The notes: generated from the sequence alone by a model not told the origin. A stretch of 64,000 nt of DNA from Armillaria gallica (GCA_037576215.1 JBANDB010000004.1:2356001-2420000); one strand, 5' to 3'. Counted from the first letter of the stretch, positions 8,396-20,599 are shown. A program made the numbers and translations.

Positions 8396-11300
8396 GTCGT
8401 CCGGGTTCCGATTCGCCCGCGACGACCAAGGACCCTTCTGGTGCGCGTCCCGCCTCATCCCTTGTACTACCATCTACTCGCTACATATCTACAGACCATT
8501 TACTTACCACACATTCGGCTATACCCCGGCTCCCAAGTATGGAGCCAGTTACTTTTACGACTTCAAAAAATGTTATCAATATACGGCCTACGCGCCAAGT
8601 TACGCTCTCCCCTGCGCACCTAGTTCCAGAATCAACCAATCGATACGAAGCCCTCCGGGACTTAATTGATGAACTCCCTTTAGATACTGGGGCCGCCATC
8701 CCCAAGCTACCTAAACTGGCTAAACGTCCGCCAAGTAGCTCATCGCGAGTGAACGGATCGAATGATAAACCGCCCACCACAGCAGTACTCACCATAATGA
8801 CGGACGGGCAGTCTCCCTACGGTCGAGACACCCCCCGATCAGGTGGGGCAGGAAGTAGGGTCACACCTAAACCTGACGAAGCGACCCCGAACCACGAACG
8901 GGTGCCCCCACGGAACGACATCCGAGGCATGGGCCCAGAGTTCCGACCTCCCCGTACTGGGATGGGCAGCGCAGGCTCAACCCCCGAGGGGGAGCAGCCA
9001 GGAAGACCAGATGGAGGGATATCCGTCACGACCCGCACTCCGAACGAAGACGAACAGAGGAACCTCGAGGACCCGGGGGTAACAGGTCGAAACCCTGGTA
9101 ATTCCAACCCTTCGGTACAAGGGCGACCCGCAGCCTGGTGCGACACCCCCGTGGAAGACACCCCTCGTTGTACACAGGGAGAACAAGAGCGGATACGTTC
9201 CCTGCCTCCCGCGTCGGATCAAGAATCCCTGAACAGCAGCTCTTCGGGATACCACCCACAAGACACCCACACAGCCGAGAGGGGGAAATCCGCTAGCACC
9301 CAGGCGGTAAAGAGGGGGCATAAGGTACTACTGGAAGAGATACCCGACGAAGAGGACGACACCTCCTTCCGACGATGGGAGTCAGAGGGGAGGCCGATCG
9401 TTGACCTAGGAAAGACTAGAGCGGTTGCTCCTGTATCTCCCGAAACGATCCCCATGGCCCCAAAGGTCGATTTCGGATGGGTAAAGCCCTTCGAGGTCGA
9501 CTGGACTCTGCGTGCCATCTGTCAAGCACCCAACGACAATGCGGCACGCGCAATACTCTCCTTATGGATCCACCAGGATCGCCTAGGGGAGTTGAGCGAC
9601 GAGCTCCTGAACACCCTCCGCTCCGAGGGAGAACTCGCGTGGGAACACCTTTACAAACTCCGAGAACCCATCCGTTATATCCGAGGATCTGCCGGTGACC
9701 TGATGATCCCCGTCATCCTCGAACCCTGTACAGGCCGGAAAACCCTTAGCACCAAAGCACTACTAGATAGCGGGTGCACAGGAAGCGTGATCAACCTCAC
9801 TTACGTCCGCCAACATGGGCTCGACACTCGCAAGGTGAAGGTCCCGATACTGGTCTATAACGCCGACGGAACCAAGAATGCGGGGGGGGAGGTTACCGAA
9901 TTCGTAGAGCTCTGCCTCTCCATTGGGGAACATCGGGAGCATATCGACCTGGCAGTCACCGATTTGGGGAAACGAGATGTCTACTTGGGTCATGACTGGC
10001 TTAAACGACACAACCCCTTGGTTAATTGGAAGACCGGAAGCATGCTGTTCAGACGCTGCCAGTGTACCAAAAACCCCCTCGAACTGCCGGATGCCGACCC
10101 CAATGATCGTTGGGATGAGGAACTCGAGGACGGCGATACCATTCTTGCCGTCCGGATGGAAGAGGAACTCACCATACAAGCTCTCCACCATGCCAATGAC
10201 CTTGCGGCTAAGGCTAACGCCGACCGCCCGAAAAAGACCTTTGAGGAGATGGTACCGGAGCAGTACCACTCCTTCTGCGACTTATTCTCTAAGGAGAACT
10301 TCGATGATTTACCAGAATGAAAGCCCTGGGACCACGCCATTGAACTCGTCCCCAACGCGAAATCCACCCTAGACTGTAAGGTGTACCCCCTGAACCGAAC
10401 CGAGCAGGAACAACTCAATAAGTTCCTTGATGAAAATTTGGAGTCTGGGGGCATCCGCCCCTCCAAGTCCCCATTCATGTCCCCTTTCTTCTTCGTAAAG
10501 AAGAAGGACGGGACGCTCAGACCCGTACAGGACTACCGCAAGCTCAACGAAATGACGATCAAAAACCGCTACCCGCTACCGCTCATTTCTGAACTCATCG
10601 ACAAGCTACGCGGCGCCAAATACTTCACGAAACTCGACGTTCGCTGGGGGTATAACAACGTTCGAATTAGGGAGGGGGACGAGGAAAAGGCCGCCTTCCG
10701 CACCAACCGAGGACTGTATGAGCCCACCGTCATGTTCTTTGGGCTCACCAACTCACCCGCCACATTCCAATGGATGATGAACGATATCTTCCAAGACCTT
10801 ATCGGGGAAGGAAAGGTCACCATTTACCTCGACGACATTCTAATCTTTTCGAAAGACCGGCAGGAGCACCGCCAGATCGTAAAACGAGTTCTCCAGCGAC
10901 TTCGTGAAAACAAGCTCTTCCTTAAAGCAGAGAAGTGCGAGTTTGAGGCCCTCGAGACAGAGTACCTTGGCGTAATCATCAGTGAAAACTCTGTACGAAT
11001 GGATCCTGTCAAGGTCGCCGGCATTACCGAATGGCCGAAGCCCCGTCGAAAGAAGGAACTCCAGTCGTTCCTGGGGTTCACCAACTTTTATCGAAAGTTC
11101 ATCAAAATGTATTCGAAGGTCGTACGACCCCTTACACAGCTGACAGGCAACGCGGAATGGAGATGGACGGAAGCACAGGATAAAGCCTTCCAGGAACTGA
11201 AACGACGTATGGCTGAGGACGTGATCCTCGCTATTCCCACGGACAACGACCCTTTTAGGGTTGAGGCAGACGCAAGCAAAGGCGCTGTGGGCACAGTGCT

Positions 11301-13196
11301 TAGCCAAAACCAAGGGGGGGTTTGGCGACCGGTAGCATTCATGTCTAAATCCCTTAGCGCTACTGAACGGAACTACGAGATCTACGATAAGGAACTACTT
11401 GCCATCATGCTCGCCCTCTCCGAATGGCGCCACTACCTAATGGGGGCCAGAGAGAATGTAGAGATCTGGACGGACCATCAGAACCTACAATACTTCTGAC
11501 TTCCGCAGAAGCTGAACAGACGACAGGCCCGCTGGGTGACCGAACTCGCCGAATATCACTTCACGCTCCATCATAAACCCGGCACTCAGAATGTAAAGGC
11601 AGATTTACTCTCCCGACGAAGTGACCACGACCAAGGGGCAAAAGATAACGACGTCGTCGTCATCCTGAAGGCTGCGCACTTCAGGGCGCTAATCATGCCC
11701 ACGATGACAGAGACGCAGCAAACAGTCGAAGAAGCCACCCAACAAGAGGAGCTTTGGGACGAGGGAATAGCAACCTCCCTAGCTCACGAATGAGGTATCT
11801 CCCGACAGGGTGGACTCCTCTACTACGATGGAAGAATCTATGTCCCTCGCAAGAAGTCACTCCGGGGCGAGATTATCTCCCAATACCATGATCATGTCAC
11901 CGCCGGTCACCCAGGAATCGAAAAGACAAAGGAGTTAATACTCCGCAATTACTGGTGGCCCAAACTGAAGAAGGACGTCGAAACCTACGTAAAGGGCTAC
12001 GAGACATGCCAAAGGACCAAGTCAGACACCCACGCAAAAGCAGCGCCGCTATACCTGAATGAGGTCCCAACTGCCCCGTGGACACATATCTCCGTCGATA
12101 TGGTCACCGGGCTCCCGGACTCCAACGGTAACGACACAATGCTCGTAATCGTCAATAGGTTTTCAAAGGCAATAATCCCCATTGCCTGCAATGTTGAATT
12201 GTCCGCGGAAGGATGGGCATGCCTCCTCAGGGATCAAGTCTACGCACGCCACGGGATGCCCCAAGTGGTTATCTCCGACCGGGGCCCACAGTTCGTCTCT
12301 AAATTCATGAAGGAACTATATCGACTGCTCGACATTACCCAGAATGTGTCGACAGCCTTCCATCCGCAGACGGACGGTCAGATGGAACGAGTCAACCAAG
12401 AAATTATCAAGTACCTCCGGATATTCGTAAATCACCGACAAAACGACTGGAGCGACTGGCTACTGCTAGCAGAGTTCGCCCACAACAATCGTATCCACAG
12501 CGCCACAGGGAAAAGCCCCTTTATGGTACTCTACGGCCGAAACCCAAGAGTAATGCCAGGCACCAAGCGCATATCCCCCCTGGCTAACCCCGCCACAGAA
12601 GACTTCGTCCAGAAAATAACTCAGATTCACGCCGAAACCGAGAAAGCGCTCCGTGAGGCCGCCGAGCGAATGAAGAATCAATATGACAAGCGACGACGTG
12701 AAGCATACCCATACCAAATCGGCGACCGCGTATGGCTCGACGCCACCAACCTCCATCTCCCTCGACCGAAGAAAAAGTTAGACGACAAGTGGGTCGGCCC
12801 ATTCCGAATTATTGAGAAGTCGGGCGCTAGCGCATATAAACTAAAGCTGCCACCACACTGGAAGATCCACCCCCGCTTCAACGAAAAGTTGCTAACTCCA
12901 TATATACCCCCAACGTTCCCAAACCAGGAGTTACCCTCGCCGCCACCGCCGGACCTCGTCGAAGACGAAGAAGAATACGAAATCGAGGAAGTCCTCGACA
13001 CTAAATCCAGACAAATCCGCGGGCGCCGGGGACAAAAATCAAGAACGACAACGGACTACTTCATCAAATGGAAGGGCTGGACTCAGGAACATAACTCCTG
13101 GGTCTGAGAAGAAGATATGATACACGCCCAAGACGCCATTCTCGACTTCGAAGAACGGGGGCGTACCATACGAGCAGTCGGGATGCCTGCCTTAAC

Positions 13197-13206
13197 GAGG
13201 GGGTGA
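13197..13206 (+). other. Polypurine tract of Gypsy-1
   Basis: GAGGGGGTGA directly abuts the 3' LTR and also supplies the pol stop codon. Gypsy-2 has GAGGGGGTAA in the same position. Confidence 0.75.
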
Positions 13207-13565
13207 TGTTACGATTTATTCACTTTTTGCCTCTTATCTGGCATTTCGGCACCTCGGCTTCTCGGCACCGCACGGACCATCCCCAAACATTCTACTAGAT
13301 CACCCCAGAACTTCTAATCGAAGCCGCTACCCATTGAACTATTCTTAGCTACCAAATATCGTATATAAGTAGCACAGCCCTCAGCCATGTACCCTAGCTT
13401 CGAGCTAAGTTTAATATACCCCGGACCTTACTCCTACCGCTTGCCGCGAGTCTGCTGCGCATCCGCTCCGCTGTATCAGTCGTTATGGTTCTATCGATCT
13501 ACCCGAAGTGCGAGGTAGTGCATCGTTAGACGCCTAGACTGTTATTCCCGGGTCCGGACATAACA
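13207..13565 (+). repeat. Gypsy-1 3' LTR
   Basis: 359 bp, same length as the 5' LTR, with eight mismatches: seven transitions (six at CpG) and one A/T change. Confidence 0.95.
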
Positions 13566-13570
13566 TACAC
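13566..13570. repeat. 5-bp target-site duplication of Gypsy-1, right copy
   Basis: TACAC, identical to 5060-5064. Confidence 0.95.
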
Positions 13571-14249
13571 AGCACCTTATGATCTGCTCATCACTCAATA
13601 AAACCACACGGTTCGCATCCATACATGGCAACGTCAAGGACTTTCTGTTACTTTAGAACCACAGATACCATATGTTTACTACGGCTATTACAAAAGCCAA
13701 GGACTTACCACCTTACTAAGGCTTCGATGAATATTCTATTTATAAAATCGTACTTGTAGTATAAAAACTAGGTAGATACCGCATTTTTAGAGCTAGTTCT
13801 TACCCAGTTGACAAAGCTACGGCATTACCAGTCAGCTACGGTTACTCCAAGTTATTCCCCACTGCTTGCTTTACTCTTTAAACATTGTTGGTTGCACCAA
13901 TACACGAAATCTTGCGTTAATAACTTGCTTTTGTCTTTTAATGCTACAACATTGCTTCACTTTCACCACATAGGATTGTTTCATCATCTTCACCTTCTAC
14001 ATCACCATTGTTTTCATTGCCCAGTTCAGTATTGCCTCCATGTAGGCCCAGTTCAGCTCCATAGGATCACCCTCATCTTTATCATTGTTTGGAGTTGCCG
14101 TGCATCTATTGCTGCAGCACCCCACTCAGCACCTCAGTTGCTACGATTTCTACCAGTTTCTTGCAGTCTCCGTATGTTTATTGTTACTTGTTTCAACTCA
14201 CAATATTAGGTACACCCCAAGCCATGTTTACTAGGCTATTTTGACGTCT

Positions 14250-14375
14250 TCTAGTCCATTGCCACAATTTCTAGTCCCTCCCCACGTTTTCTCGACCGTT
14301 GCTACGTTTTCTCGCCCGTTGCTACGATTTCTAGACCCATTTTCGTGGTCTCTAGATCATTTTCGCAGTTTCTAT
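14250..14375. repeat. 21-bp minisatellite in Y1
   Basis: About six imperfect units resembling the complement of CTAGAAATYGTRGCAAYGG. Y2 carries the same array with about 20 units, and the size difference accounts for the length difference of the two Y copies. Confidence 0.7.
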
Positions 14376-14657
14376 TGCAGTTTCTTGGTACTCAAGTCAT
14401 ACCAGATTCCATCCCATCTCGTTTATCGAGATCCTTCCTGGCTTACAGCCAACGTCTATTAGTACTCCTTGACCAAGAGTACTACTTTGCTGACTGAAAA
14501 GTCACAGTGTATCTTGTGTTATTGAGGAATTGACCGCACGGAGGTGCACCGAACCACTCGCAAACACATTGCCTTGATTGCTGTGTTGCTACGTTAATTG
14601 CCTAAGCTCTCACCGAGTTTTGGGTGTTGCCGTTGCCATGGAAGTCTAGGCTCATCA

Positions 14658-15754
14658 CCGACACAACACAAATTTTTACACTGAACCAGAAAAGGAACAG
14701 AGCTTTTCTCTCAGATTTATCTCAGCAAACTCTCAAGATGGGCGCAGCATCACTGTCCCAAATCTCTTTCTTATCTCAAGTAAACCGAAGTTTTTATCCA
14801 AAATGTTTCTCTTGTTCTATTTCTCTGTGAGCTCGCTAAACTTGCGTTCTAGCCGAGGCTCAAAGCTACTAACTCTTACATGTCGCAACAAGTCCAGATC
14901 CAAACTGAAACTTTATTACTGTACATGGGGGGTAGGTATCTTGTTTTACTATGTGAAATTCTACCTACTTATACTATGGGAAATTGATTATTACAAATGG
15001 TCTTTTAGTAATTTACTTCCTTTGTCGGCTGATAATTCTTCGTCCGAACTGGCACAACGCTCTTGGCAGAGCGCTGCTTGGGCCTCCTTTTAGTATCCTC
15101 AAAGGGCTAAGCGATGTTGATGTCGTTCACTCTAGCAGCAGCATAGCTTGCTGACTTGTACTCAATGGCTGCTTAATCCTTGATCACCGATCCCACCTCA
15201 TATTCGGCTTTCAGTTCTGCTCCAAAGGTGACAGCGTCATATTCTAGACTCGGTAACCAAGGAATGCTTCGGATTTTGAGTCTGCTCGCTATTCCCATCG
15301 GCCGAAGTCTGTTTCTAGGCCATGCCCAGGGTTCTTTTAATTACCCTGTGCGTGATATCTTTTCTCCGGATCTCCAGGGACTACGTGTCATAGATTATCG
15401 ATGCGTAGTTATCTAAATTAGTCCCAGCCTGCATACAAGCGCATCCCACTGAAAGTTGAATTCTCTACTGCAGACGGATGTTTTGCGCGAGGGAGCTCAC
15501 TCTTCGGCCCTATTGTCGTGCATGCCCATAAGGTACAGTGCAACAACGAAGTCCTTTTGTTTTAATTCCATTGCTTCAGTTTCTATCATAGAGCTCTCAA
15601 CCTTAGTGACCTTGCTTCCTCGCATGCCATTTGCATTGTTAGTCCACTCTCTGTGCTTCTGCTTTGCTAACGTGTAAGATATGTGGATTTTGCAAAATTA
15701 CATCCTTAGACATGCTGCAGGCGTGACACTGGAGCAAAAGGAGATACACTGAAC
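14658..15754. other. Right arm of unclassified insertion into T1
   Basis: Between the end of Y1 and the point where the T1 core resumes. Only short ORFs are seen. The - strand of about 15040-15260 has a fairly open, Lys/Arg-rich frame that may be a worn coding remnant. Not recognised. Confidence 0.35.
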
Positions 15755-18532
15755 AGACCATTTTACATCATATTATTGGGAACAGATAGCCTCGAAAAAC
15801 TCTTTGGGATATTATGGACCATGATAGGCAACAACACCAATGTGGATATGCTTCAGCTTGTCACTCAGCTCACCGGAACCACCGAGGTTGCCAACATTTT
15901 GGCCAGGCGACCAGATTGGGATTGTGGAATGAGACGACTCTGTCTTCTAGCTCTCTCACGAGACTCAACACAAGTGCCCAAAAATGAAGATTATCTCACC
16001 CCATCCTTCTGGAGAGGTGATGTCTCGCTAAATTCAGTCTCCATTCAAACATGCTGGCATCAAGGAAAATCAATGGCACTGGAAGAAACACCGGAGATCC
16101 AATCCCTTATTTTGGCCATGGATAGCACAACCGATGTTGACATACTTCAGCCATTTGGGACACTAATTCTCTCTCAACCCCATGTGCTAGATAACAACGA
16201 GGATGAAGATAAAGATGAAGAATGTGGGGGTGCTCAGGAACAGAATACCCAACCTATCCTGGAGATCATGGGGACACCATATTCTCAAGACCTTGAGGAT
16301 GCACTGGCAGCAAAGGACATAGGTTTGAGCATCATGGTGCCTCGTAACTTCTCCTCTGATGTTGTTCTCGATGGACAGAAGCTTAGTAAAGCTCATGCAT
16401 TAGCAATTCACTCAAAGCATTGCCATACACCAGCTTCTACTGACCACCTTCGATGTGTCGCTGATGAAAATCAATTCACTCACTCTGGTCCCAAGACAAT
16501 AATTGATCATCATTCATCATTTGGGACACCTTGTCTTATGCTTAGCGAGCCCATCGCCACACTGATTCAGTGCAAGAAACGGATCTTCTTAGCTATTGCT
16601 GAAGTCATCAACATTCATATCAACTCCGATTTTATGGAAGAGATATCATTAGACCTTCTCATGGAAGACACTTCTTTGGTAACATACCAGCTCATTGATA
16701 TCATTCTAGCAACCACAGACGATGACCTCTCACTGAAAAATGACTGGCGTTCAAGCAGTCATCTTCAGCCTTCATATCTAATAGCACCAGGCTGACTTGT
16801 TCAGGCTATCAATCCAGTAATCTCCACAGCAGCACTCAAACCTTTTTTTTATTTGATAGTGCTGTACTCATAGCATTGGCAGAGAGCTTGACAGCTCGTA
16901 TGCAGGCAGGTGATATCAAACACATTCTATCTGTTACACATACACGGCACTTCCTTTACCAAGAAAGATCTGGTTAGTTGATTATCTTTTGTGAAAAACT
17001 GGTACATACTCATGTGTAGCTTTAACAGGGAAAGCTTGCTTCTTAAGCAACTCTCATCCTCATTCCCCTGAAGACCCTGCTCTGCTCGCTGGAGCTGTCT
17101 GTCCATTCTGCATGCCATCAATCCTGCTTGATCCCTCAAAACCCCATCATTTCCTTGTGCACATAGGTGCTCATATCTTGAACAAGTCAGTCCTTCCATC
17201 AACTGAGCCTTGTGGGCTATGTGGTTTCCCATCACCGAGCTGTCAGTTCTATCTGACAAAAGGCAAAGGGTCCGGTGGACAAACCAAGATCAATTATCAT
17301 GCATCAAGGGGCTGTACAAATTTAAATGTCACGTTTAAGTATGCTGTCACGAAGGTTTCAAAGAAAAGCACACTGTGTTCCAATGTCTCAATACATTGCC
17401 CCATCTGTCCTCAAAATGTGCCTGCAATCTGGAAGTACACTGCAAAGTACCATTTTGTCAACCAGCATCCAGCAGCTCAATTAGATTGATACAAAGGCTT
17501 ATGGGAGATAGAAAATTCAGAGGTTGAAGCGATGAAGGAGGTTTGGAAAAATAGGAAGCAGATACCAAAAACGAGGGGTTCAAATACGAAGAAGAAGCAT
17601 GGCCATAAGCTGGGTGCACTTGTAATCTCCAATGCTCATACCACTGCCCTAGTTCGAAGGTAGGCCCCAATGATATTGCTTATAGTACCAGTTGAACTGA
17701 TGTGTTGCACAGAACAACTGATTTAATTGCAAGCAGCAGTGACAGGGCCACAGAAAAATCTATAAGTGACAACAAGATTGATCTAAGCGACAAACACAGC
17801 ATGTCTTCCACAAGAGAAGACACTGAGAGTGATACAAGTATGGACAAAGACAGTTCTGACTCTGGTGATGACCTAGATTCGGACCTGAATGACATGTCAG
17901 AAGGTGAACTGGTGACAAGGGAAATGAATGCACCTGTTCAAAGCTTCAAACCATCCCAACCGGTACCCAGTATGACTCCGACTCAGTTTCCTTTGCCTGC
18001 ACTTTCTTGTGAGCTACCGTCTTTACTTGAACACTTCCCGGAGTCACATCATACCCAAAAGACTCCTCAGACCGTTCCCATCACTGCAAACAGAGACTCT
18101 CCATCAATTCCTAACTCTGCCAATACTGTAGGTGTAGCTCTGTTTCAGTCATCCTATTCACTTGAGACATCACCATGGTCTGCTCCCATATTCATTATAC
18201 AACTGGAAGATTGCTCTCTTGTGGCTCCTATTAGTGTTGCCATGGATCTGGACAATGTTGCTAATGACAGTACCAGACGATGATGATCAATAAGAAAATG
18301 GAAGGTGATAGAGATTGGGCAGCTTAGCGAGTGCTTGTGTGGTGATATTGTCCCAGAGGAAGAACACTCGCTAGCAGCAAAGTGCTCTCGGAAAGGCTGT
18401 GAAACAATCTGAGAATTTCACTTATGAAGCAGGAATTCATACTCACAAGGCTCAAAGTTTCATTTGGTGTGTCTTGGAATGGACTATGTTTCACAGGAAT
18501 GGGCATGCAGGGCATGCAGAAAAGGTAAGTGA
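15755..18532 (+). pseudogene. T1 transposase, 3' part (DDE-like end, BED-like finger, PHD finger)
   Basis: It resumes with a FYIILLGTDSLEKLFGI block (15755-15820), whose Glu is a likely third acidic residue, and a TGTTEVANIL block typical of the family. A frame of 339 codons runs to 16795. The next part (about 17112-17489) has C-x2-C, then C-x2-C-x14-H-x4-H, a BED-like zinc finger that aligns closely with 58072-58330 of T2. An acidic, Ser/Asp-rich segment follows (17702-18283). The last part (18332-18532) is a C4HC3 PHD finger, CLCG...CSRKGCETI then FHLVC...CRAC, with a small interruption at 18403-18440 where T2 has an intron. Stops and frame changes show it is not functional. Confidence 0.75.
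18332..18520 (+). pseudogene. PHD finger at the C-terminus of the T1 transposase
   Basis: Cys pairs CLC and C-x4-C are followed, after a short interruption, by F-H-L-V-C and C-R-A-C. This gives the C4-H-C3 order of PHD fingers, which usually bind histone H3 tails. T2 has the same finger at 59063-59270 with a clean intron (59145-59198). Confidence 0.75.
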
Positions 18533-18709
18533 AGGAATTGAGTTCAAGAGGAAGCGCCTCAGTGCAAAATTGCTGGGTACTCAGGTCCTGGCATTCCATA
18601 TATGGTATTATGACATTATAATAGCATGTGACAGGGTGGGAGGGTCTGGAGGGAGCATGAAATAATTTAATTGACCCTATGTATTTTTTTATTTTCTGGA
18701 ACCCCCTTG

Positions 18710-18717
18710 CTTTGAGG
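18710..18717. repeat. 8-bp target-site duplication of T1, right copy
   Basis: CTTTGAGG, identical to 291-298. Confidence 0.85.
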
Positions 18718-20599
18718 CCACTTTAAAAAAATCTATATCAATTTTTCTTTGGTACTTCTGGAGGGCATTTTAGGCATCATCTGTGTAAATTCAATACATT
18801 TACAGATAAAGAGATATCATAGTGTACATATTGGTTGATAAAAGCTCTCTGAACCCAATCCTAACCTCAGGAGGGAAATAGAAAAGGGAATGGTATGACC
18901 GAAGGTGGGTCCGGCAAAGATCGCTTATCCTTTTCCGGTAGTAGAGAGTGCCCACTACCAGTAATCTGTGTAGCGACACATCCTGTGCTGGTCCCTGATT
19001 CTTTCCATTTGTTTCAACCTCCGAATCTCAGAGAGAAGGAATAACTTCAAGCACAAGCTGAAAGGTTCCTGGCCATTTGACATTATCATTTTATCACAAT
19101 CAATACCAGGATACATTAATATAAAGTACTTCAGAATATTCTAGATACACTGTGAGCTCTAGTATCTGATTCCCATTGCTAGTAAGTATAGTCATGACAT
19201 TTTCTGCTGGTGACCTTCAAACCAGAATAATAAGCAGGTAGTATGTAAGAACATTTATAGCACATTCCAGGTGAAAAATACAGTCATCACAGATAACTCA
19301 TGAACGATCTGGGCATAGAAAGATGTAGAAAACTGAGTAAAGATGAAGATTCATGCACCTGGCTCAAAAAAGGCTCACTTGGTGATGGCCGAAGGCTGTC
19401 ACCAGCTCACATTTTCTTGCCAAGGCAACAGAAGCAGCCATGTAACTGAGGTAGGCAGAGAAATACTGAACCAACCAAGCATTAACCACTTCGACAATAC
19501 AATGTATCATAGTAGACAGGGTCTTTTAAATTATCAACCTCATTGTCACAATGGGCTCCAAGAACATAGCAAGAGTACTAGTATAATTTTATAATCAAAA
19601 ATGTTTTCAGGTGGCATTGAACACCAAGTTTGAGGAAGTTCCCTCAATCAAAAAAGACAAGTTGAGTCAGACTAATTGCTTGTGCCTATGCATGGCTGAC
19701 AGTGTTAGATGATGTCATAAGAAGAAGAAGAGCATAGTTGTTGTGAGAAATCTGCAGTGGTTGCTATGTACCTTGACTGTTGGTGTGTAGACTTTGGAAT
19801 AGTGACTCTTGGGGTAGTGGGCTCTTTGCAAAATGAATGGACACTCTGCTTCCTTGTGGTAAGGGATGAGAGATTCACAGAGGCCCAGCTCCTTAGTTGC
19901 TCACTGCCATGGGGAAGAACAGCATCAGCGTCAGATGGAATCACAGACACAAAGCCAAGCCAGTATAAATGTCTGGGACGTGCTACCAAGCAGCAAGAGT
20001 GTTCAACTCGAAATGGAGTCTGCTGGCATCACTTCATCCATGAGGAACAATATATGAATCAGCCAGAGCAACCAAACAAATGGAGCATGCCTAAATGAAA
20101 ACATAATATGATATTTGTGCTTTGTTTGTGCTGAATCAAAGTGCAACACCAATAGATTATAGGGAGTGTATGCTAAAATGCACCCAGTATGTAAGAACAA
20201 ATCTCATCAATGGACGACACCACCATGAGACATCTCAATGTCATAAAGTACAAATCACTCACTGTAGAATATAGTCCCAGTACCAAGGATATCAGCACAC
20301 CACAAGAACAGGGAAAGTCATAGCGTGCGGGTCTGACTGTTGTGAAGCCAAAGTTTTACCAACATTAATAAAGCATGTAAGTATGCACAAACAGATTCTC
20401 GACATTGCTCTGGCATGAAAATGCATCAATGGGCAGGAGTCAAGGAAGTGTCATACCATGGTGTGGGGTATAGAGGATAAAACACCAAGTTTATAAGAAC
20501 AGATATCACCAACAGGTGACACTGGACACATTGGAATATCTCACACTAGAATATGTTGGTGAGTTGCTGTGAACTTTCAACACATTAACTCAAAGAGTC
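18718..20599. other. No gene seen; decayed AT-rich sequence
   Basis: The first about 60 bases resemble subterminal DNA of the T1 family. The rest has only short scattered ORFs (for example 19343-19594, 19757-20098) without recognisable motifs. Confidence 0.4.

Larger units (their letters stand above)
8365..13206 (+). pseudogene. pol: Gypsy-1 Pol (PR-RT-RH-IN-chromodomain) with four TGA stops
   Basis: One frame (-1 relative to gag) is open from 8365, apart from TGA at 10318, 11497, 11791 and 13105, and ends at the 3' LTR. Domains: aspartic protease with LLDSG (about 9757-9771); reverse transcriptase with YLDD at 10825-10836; RNase H with EADAS, DKEL and TDHQ (about 11260-11490); integrase with an HHCC finger, SVDMVTG, SDRG and ERVNQE (about 11850-12410); a GPF/Y-like stretch; and a chromodomain (about 12970-13180) cut by the last TGA. 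Three of the four stops fall where Gypsy-2 has Arg. The first Cys of the integrase finger pair is Tyr (TAC at 11998-12000). All core catalytic motifs survive, but the polyprotein cannot be made as one chain. Confidence 0.9.
5065..13565 (+). mobile_element. Gypsy-1: full-length Ty3/Gypsy chromovirus, defective
   Basis: An 8501-bp LTR retrotransposon with two 359-bp LTRs, a 5-bp duplication (TACAC), a self-priming PBS and a purine tract. Order: LTR, two small membrane-segment ORFs, gag with zinc knuckle, protease, reverse transcriptase, RNase H, integrase, chromodomain, LTR. The protease-RT-RH-IN order with a C-terminal chromodomain defines the chromovirus branch of Ty3/Gypsy. The LTRs differ at 8 of 359 positions, six of them CpG transitions. 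The coding frames hold several TGA stops, so the element is not autonomous now. It sits inside Y1, itself inside the insertion into T1. Confidence 0.95.
4562..14657 (+). mobile_element. Y1: non-coding repeat with TGATGAGCCT ends, split by Gypsy-1
   Basis: Both ends carry the inverted 10-mer TGATGAGCCT/AGGCTCATCA (4562-4571 and 14648-14657). Once Gypsy-1 is removed the unit is about 1.59 kb. A second copy, Y2, lies inverted at 33176-35064 with the same ends and high identity along its length. The flanks of the two copies are unrelated, so the unit is mobile or was mobilised. No coding capacity is evident. It contains a 21-bp minisatellite near the right end (about 14250-14375, some six units) and repeated GTTTACTA..GGCT motifs. 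No clear target duplication was found. Confidence 0.65.
299..18709 (+). mobile_element. T1: PHD-tailed DNA transposon with nested insertions
   Basis: The element is bounded by inverted termini: left 299-315 starts CAAGGGGGTACTGGAA, and right 18694-18709 is the complement of CAAGGGGGTTCCAGAA. A perfect 8-bp direct repeat lies outside. The only gene content is one transposase-type gene, read left to right and interrupted by a mariner MITE (1073-1503) and an 11.8-kb composite insertion (about 3944-15754). Without these, T1 is about 6.2 kb. T2 (55748-59622) is a relative with the same termini and gene order. The 8-bp duplication and the DDE-like core suggest kinship with hAT/P-type elements. I do not assign a named superfamily: the gene family is familiar from mushroom genomes as unnamed proteins. 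The element is dead, with frameshifts and stops. Confidence 0.85.

Noticed and set aside
7964..8473. Long antisense ORF over gag of Gypsy-1 (169 codons).
   Set aside because: A shadow of GC-rich gag coding; no counterpart in Gypsy-2 and no motif.
10318..13107. In-frame TGA codons as possible recoding (selenocysteine or readthrough).
   Set aside because: The related element reads Arg at most of the sites and CpG decay explains TGA simply; no SECIS-like structure was evident.
3931..15726. GTGAC at both borders of the large insert as a 5-bp target duplication.
   Set aside because: The borders of the insert are not fixed to the base and no terminal repeats were found, so a 5-bp match may be chance.
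699..18532. Assignment of the T1 gene to the KDZ (Kyakuja-Dileera-Zisupton) transposases.
   Set aside because: The CxC clusters and other KDZ hallmark motifs I know were not found; the 8-bp duplication alone is not enough.
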